Assembly: GCA_964609625.1 (NCBI GenBank)
Contig: CAZSRS010000029.1
Coordinates: 1 to 53,546, forward strand
Direction: 5' to 3'
Source: G963674665 sp964609625
GTDB taxonomy: Bacteria; Desulfobacterota; Desulfovibrionia; Desulfovibrionales; Desulfovibrionaceae
Length of the DNA stretch: 53,546 nt
Position 1 is the stretch's first letter, and each line of letters begins with the position of its first letter. A program made the position numbers and the translations under genes. The notes under the pieces are model-generated. The model was not told where the DNA came from. It was given only the letters and a program-made list of their open reading frames with translations, and ran no database searches. Below are positions 50,291-53,546 of the stretch, in pieces.

Positions 50291-50698
50291 TCACTTATCC
50301 CTTCCTTCCTTGTCCTGGCATTCGTTGACCTCCACCCGTTCCACGATCTTCTCGTAGTATACCTGCTGTTTCTCCAACATGATAGGACGGGGACGCCGCA
50401 TGTTCCAACGCGTCACCAGCATGTTCAGCTTCTTGATCTGGCGGTAGCGTGTCTGCTCGTCAGGGCAGCTCTCGAGCATCTCAACGATGGTCTGCATCTC
50501 CTTGCGGTCCGCCACCTCAGGTGGTACGTGTCCGGAATTCTTGAGTATCTTGTAGGCCATGCGTAGGTCTTCGGGCACCATGGAATCATCCTCCAGGCGC
50601 AGGGGCTTGCCCTTGCCTTCCAGGTTGTCGAACTGCCCCTCCCGCATGGCCTTGTCGATCTGTTCGTCGGCGAATTTACGCCAGAACGTAAACGGCAT
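50291..50698 (-). CDS. DUF1992 family protein
   Basis: 135 residues. DUF1992 is the conserved part of DnaJ homologue subfamily C member 28; the bacterial proteins lack a J domain. Pattern MPFTFWRKFADEQIDKAMREGQFDNLEGKGKPLRLED with PEDLRMAYKILKNSGHVPPEV is characteristic. Start ATG 50698 follows GGGAGGTGGAG; the frame upstream to 50893 is not used. Function unknown. Confidence 0.9.
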   Translation of the reverse strand: MPFTFWRKFADEQIDKAMREGQFDNLEGKGKPLRLEDDSMVPEDLRMAYKILKNSGHVPPEVADRKEMQTIVEMLESCPDEQTRYRQIKKLNMLVTRWNMRRPRPIMLEKQQVYYEKIVERVEVNECQDKEGRDK

Positions 50699-50918
50699 AC
50701 GCTCCACCTCCCGTCCCCTCGGGGTCGATACCAAGTCGCGACCGGAGAAGGCAACCTGGTATCGCGCGGCAGGACTCCGCGTAGCGAGCGAAGTCCGTGT
50801 TACGGTGCGCCACCTCGGCCAGGATACTCCCGCCCGTTTCCAGGTGCAAGCGCCCGGAACGCTCCCGCCATCCATTGAATACCTCCCGGCCAAACGCGGA
50901 CACGGGTGCTCCCGTCAC
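50676..50918 (-). CDS. Possible small hypothetical protein upstream of DUF1992
   Basis: 80 codons from a GTG at 50918 with GGGAGG upstream, ending 23 bases inside the DUF1992 start. The sequence (AFGREVFNGWRERSGRLHLET, then IDPEGTGGGAYAVYVLA) looks protein-like with no family known. Its end covers the DUF1992 ribosome site, so it could couple the two. It may equally be chance in a GC-rich region. Confidence 0.35.
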   Translation of the reverse strand: MTGAPVSAFGREVFNGWRERSGRLHLETGGSILAEVAHRNTDFARYAESCRAIPGCLLRSRLGIDPEGTGGGAYAVYVLA

Positions 50919-50939
50919 CTCCCAGCCACCTCCCTGACT

Positions 50940-50968
50940 TTGACATTGACAGGCGCGGCACCTAATAT
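50940..50968 (+). promoter_or_regulatory. Promoter of the gcv operon
   Basis: TTGACA (50940-50945), 17-base spacer, TAATAT (50963-50968). A second TTGACA starts at once after the first. Leader of about 75 bases to gcvH. This is too short for a glycine riboswitch, and I see none. Confidence 0.55.
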
Positions 50969-51051
50969 CATATGCTTGTGCCGTTGCATCGCTTTCCAGG
51001 CCGGGTCGCAATCCACCGCACACCGCCACTACAGCATCAGGAGACACATAC

Positions 51052-51432
51052 ATGATTCCAGAAGATCTCATGTACACCAAGACCCACGAATGGGTCCGGA
51101 TGAACGGACAGGATGCCGTTGTCGGCATCACGCATTTCGCCCAGGAGTCCCTCGGCGACCTGACCTTCGTGGAACTGCCGACCGTGGGTGACGTGCTCAC
51201 CGCCGGGCAGGAAATGGGCACCGTGGAGTCCGTCAAGGCAGCCAGTGAAATTTACGCCCCCGTGGCCGGAGAAGTCATAGAGGTCAACGAGACCCTGGAC
51301 TCCAACCCCGGTCTGGTCAACGAAGATCCGTACGGCAAAGGCTGGCTGATCAAGGTCGCGGTCTCGGAACAGCCCAAGGATCTGCTCGACGCCGCGCAAT
51401 ACGCCGCCATTGTCGAAGCCGCAGGCCACTAA
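51052..51432 (+). CDS. gcvH: Glycine cleavage system H protein
   Basis: 126 residues. Lipoyl carrier that shuttles the methylamine group of glycine between P, T and L proteins. Lipoylated K62 in GTVESVKAASEIYAP. Start MIPEDLMYTKTHEWV is the standard one (ATG 51052). gcvPA begins 20 bases later. gcvT is not in the window; it may lie downstream or elsewhere. Confidence 0.97.
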   Translation: MIPEDLMYTKTHEWVRMNGQDAVVGITHFAQESLGDLTFVELPTVGDVLTAGQEMGTVESVKAASEIYAPVAGEVIEVNETLDSNPGLVNEDPYGKGWLIKVAVSEQPKDLLDAAQYAAIVEAAGH

Positions 51433-51452
51433 CCCCACACCGGGAGCGCAGC

Positions 51453-52787
51453 ATGCCCTACGTGCCACACACCCCCGAGCAGATTCAGGAAATGCTCGAC
51501 GTCATCGGTGTCCAGAACCTGGAGCAGCTCTTCGAGGACATTCCCCCGGAAATGCGGCCCACGAGCTTCGACCTCCCGGACGGATTGGACGAATTCCAGG
51601 TCTTCCGCCACATCGAACGCCTGGCCGGCCGGAACAAGGCTGACTTGGTGAGCTTCCTGGGTGCGGGATTCTACGACCACTACGTGCCCAGCGCCGTGGA
51701 CGGCATCCTCTGCCGCGGCGAGTTCTACACCGCCTACACCCCGTACCAGCCCGAGGCCTCCCAGGGCACCCTGCAGGCCATCTTCGAATACCAGACCGCC
51801 ATAACCCGGCTCTTCGAGATGGACTGTGCCAATGCTTCGGTCTACGACGGCGGCTCGGCCCTGTTCGAGGCCATGATGATGGCCATGCGCAAGACCAGAC
51901 GCTCCCGCATCGTCATCGACGAGGCCCTGAGCCCCATCTACCGCATCATGCTCAGTTCCTACACCTCGAACCTGGAGATCGAGTTCGTCACCGTCCCCCA
52001 GGTGGAGGGCGTCAGCGACCTGAAAGCCCTGAAACAGGCCGTGGACAGCCACTGCGCGGCGGTGGTGGTCCAGAACCCCACGTTCTTCGGCCAGATCATG
52101 GACTACAGCGAACTCTTCGGCCACGCCGCCAAGGTCGGCGCCGTGAGCATCGCCTCGGTCTACCCGGTCATGCAGTCCGTACTCAAGACACCAGGCGCCA
52201 TGGGCGCGGACATCGCCGTGGCCGAGGGTCAGAGCCTGGGCCTGCCCTTGAGCTTCGGCGGCCCCTATCTGGGCGTCATGACCTGCAGCAAGGACCTCGT
52301 CCGCCAGATGCCGGGCCGCATCGCCGGTCGCACCACCGAACTCCACGGGGAGCGCGTGGGCTATGTGCTCACCCTCCAGGCCAGGGAACAGCACATCCGC
52401 CGGGCCAAGGCCACCTCCAACATCTGCTCCAACCAGGCGCTCTGCGCCCTGCGCTCCCTGCTGCATCTCTGCCTCCTCGGACCCGAAGGGCTCGTGCGCA
52501 CCGCGGGTCAGAGCATCGAGCGCGCCCACTACGCCGCCGAGCGTCTCGCGGCACTGCCCGGTGTATCCCTGCTCAACCAGGGCCCCTTTGGCAACGAATT
52601 CGCCGTGCGCCTGCCCATGAGCGCCTACGAGGTGGTGGACCGCCTGACCCCGCGAGGCGTGGTGCCGGGATTCCCGGTGGGCGGATACTACAAGGGCATG
52701 CACGACGTACTGCTGGTGGCCTGCACTGAAAAGCGCAGTTTCGAAGAAATCGGCATCCTCGCCGAAATGCTTGGAGGCCTGCTATGA
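51453..52787 (+). CDS. gcvPA: Glycine dehydrogenase (decarboxylating) subunit 1
   Basis: 444 residues. N-terminal half of the P protein in the split (alpha2beta2) form found in anaerobes and thermophiles. It lacks the PLP lysine, which lies in the second subunit. Starts MPYVPHTPEQIQEMLDVIG, with EFYTAYTPYQPEASQGTLQ, and SFGGPYLGVMTC in the middle. Stop overlaps the gcvPB start by four bases (ATGA). Confidence 0.96.
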   Translation: MPYVPHTPEQIQEMLDVIGVQNLEQLFEDIPPEMRPTSFDLPDGLDEFQVFRHIERLAGRNKADLVSFLGAGFYDHYVPSAVDGILCRGEFYTAYTPYQPEASQGTLQAIFEYQTAITRLFEMDCANASVYDGGSALFEAMMMAMRKTRRSRIVIDEALSPIYRIMLSSYTSNLEIEFVTVPQVEGVSDLKALKQAVDSHCAAVVVQNPTFFGQIMDYSELFGHAAKVGAVSIASVYPVMQSVLKTPGAMGADIAVAEGQSLGLPLSFGGPYLGVMTCSKDLVRQMPGRIAGRTTELHGERVGYVLTLQAREQHIRRAKATSNICSNQALCALRSLLHLCLLGPEGLVRTAGQSIERAHYAAERLAALPGVSLLNQGPFGNEFAVRLPMSAYEVVDRLTPRGVVPGFPVGGYYKGMHDVLLVACTEKRSFEEIGILAEMLGGLL

Positions 52788-53546
52788 AGACGGTTTTCCA
52801 GAAGTCCGTTCCCGGCCGGAAGGCGGTCGTGCCCAACGCCCCGCGCCGCACTCCGGCGGAATTCATCCCCGCGCACCTGCTGCGGCCCGAAAAACCGGCC
52901 CTGCCCGAACTCTCGGAACTGGACGTGGTGCGACATTTCACCGCGCTCTCCAAGCTCAACTTCGGGGTGGACGGCAATTTCTACCCCCTGGGCTCTTGCA
53001 CCATGAAGTACAATCCCAAGTTCATGGAGCGCGTGGCCGACATGCCAGGCTTCCGCGACCTGCACCCGCTCATGGCCCAGCTCAAGGGCGCGGGGCACTA
53101 CACCCAGGGCGCCCTGGAGGTCATGTACCATCTCGAGCAGTTGCTTTGCGAGATCACCGGCATGCACTCCTTCACACTGCACCCCATGGCCGGCGCCCAT
53201 GGGGAACTCACCGGCGCCATGCTCATCGCGGCCTACCACAAGGACAAGGGCAACCATAAGACCAAAGTCATCTGCCCTGACTCGGCCCACGGCACCAATC
53301 CCGCCTCGGCCGCCCTGGCCGGCTACGAGGTGGTCAACATCCCCTCCAGGGACGGCATCGTGGACCCCGAGGCCCTGGCCACCGCCCTGGACGACCAGAC
53401 CGCGGCGTTGATGATGACCTGCCCCAATACCCTGGGCCTTTTCGAGCGCGACCTGGCCAGGATCGTGGCCATGCTCCGAGAAAAGGACGCACTGCTCTAC
53501 TACGACGGCGCCAACCTCAACGCCATCCTGGGCAAGCTGCGCGTGG
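52784..53546 (+). CDS. gcvPB: Glycine dehydrogenase subunit 2 (5' part, cut by window end)
   Basis: First 254 residues of the PLP-carrying half of split P protein. Visible: SELDVVRHFTALSKLNFGVD, FYPLGSCTMKYNPK, HPMAGAHGELTGAMLI and SAHGTNPASAALAGYEVV. Frame open to the window end. The PLP lysine is expected beyond it. Together with gcvPA and gcvH it decarboxylates glycine. Confidence 0.96.
   Translation, partial: MKTVFQKSVPGRKAVVPNAPRRTPAEFIPAHLLRPEKPALPELSELDVVRHFTALSKLNFGVDGNFYPLGSCTMKYNPKFMERVADMPGFRDLHPLMAQLKGAGHYTQGALEVMYHLEQLLCEITGMHSFTLHPMAGAHGELTGAMLIAAYHKDKGNHKTKVICPDSAHGTNPASAALAGYEVVNIPSRDGIVDPEALATALDDQTAALMMTCPNTLGLFERDLARIVAMLREKDALLYYDGANLNAILGKLRV

Overview
The window reads as a chromosomal segment of a GC-rich (roughly 63-65 % by eye), motile, anaerobic Gram-negative bacterium, most likely a Desulfovibrionales-type sulfate reducer (Desulfobacterota). 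This rests on remembered synteny, not on a search: the order leuS-nusB-ribH-ribBA-ribE-ribD-dCMP deaminase-glyA-fabF-acpP-fabG-fabH-plsX-rpmF-yceD, with rpmB divergent, is what I know from Desulfovibrio. LptE and LpxB show an outer membrane with LPS and FliM shows a flagellum. Ferredoxin:thioredoxin reductase, split glycine decarboxylase and a fructose-bisphosphate aldolase of the archaeal/DhnA type suit an anaerobe.

Layout. 1-3416 (minus): a large MscS-type channel, cut by the window start, and a GluR0-like ligand-gated potassium channel. 3744-24096 (minus): a long, tightly packed housekeeping block with lon, acyP, radC, holA, lptE, leuS, nusB, the riboflavin genes, a dCMP deaminase, glyA, the fatty-acid/phospholipid genes, rpmF and yceD. 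Several neighbours overlap, and only acpP-fabF has a sizeable spacer, which holds a strong hairpin. 24286-26125 (plus): rpmB, fxsA and a rhomboid protease. 26267-27898 (minus): ald with an Lrp/AsnC regulator, divergent from rimO across an AT-rich dyad. 29369-33361 (minus): a hybrid histidine kinase with its own receiver and HPt domains, and a Nudix hydrolase.

33588-43460 (plus): aldolase, an orphan hicB antitoxin gene with a palindromic operator, fliM, a glutaredoxin/ferredoxin:thioredoxin-reductase pair, hisC, a WbuC-type cupin, a Cys-rich lipoprotein, a gate-domain membrane protein, lpxB, a DUF3179 protein and a HAD hydrolase. 43471-50698 is a more accessory stretch: a ribbon-helix-helix regulator with a 48-bp dyad, an SH3/Pro-Ala-repeat exported protein, an exported hypothetical, a DUF1796-like protein paired with an aminotransferase, an HD-domain protein, a stand-alone receiver and a DUF1992 protein. 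51052-end (plus): gcvH-gcvPA-gcvPB, cut by the window end.

Functional links: the 3.7-24 kb block couples growth processes (translation, flavin, one-carbon, lipid and cell-envelope supply). The strongest candidates for something unusual are the GluR0-like channel, the glutaredoxin-FTR pair, the orphan hicB with a possible hicA stub, and the RHH gene with its large dyad. I saw no CRISPR array, insertion sequence, rRNA or tRNA. All calls come from reading the sequence; no database search was run.
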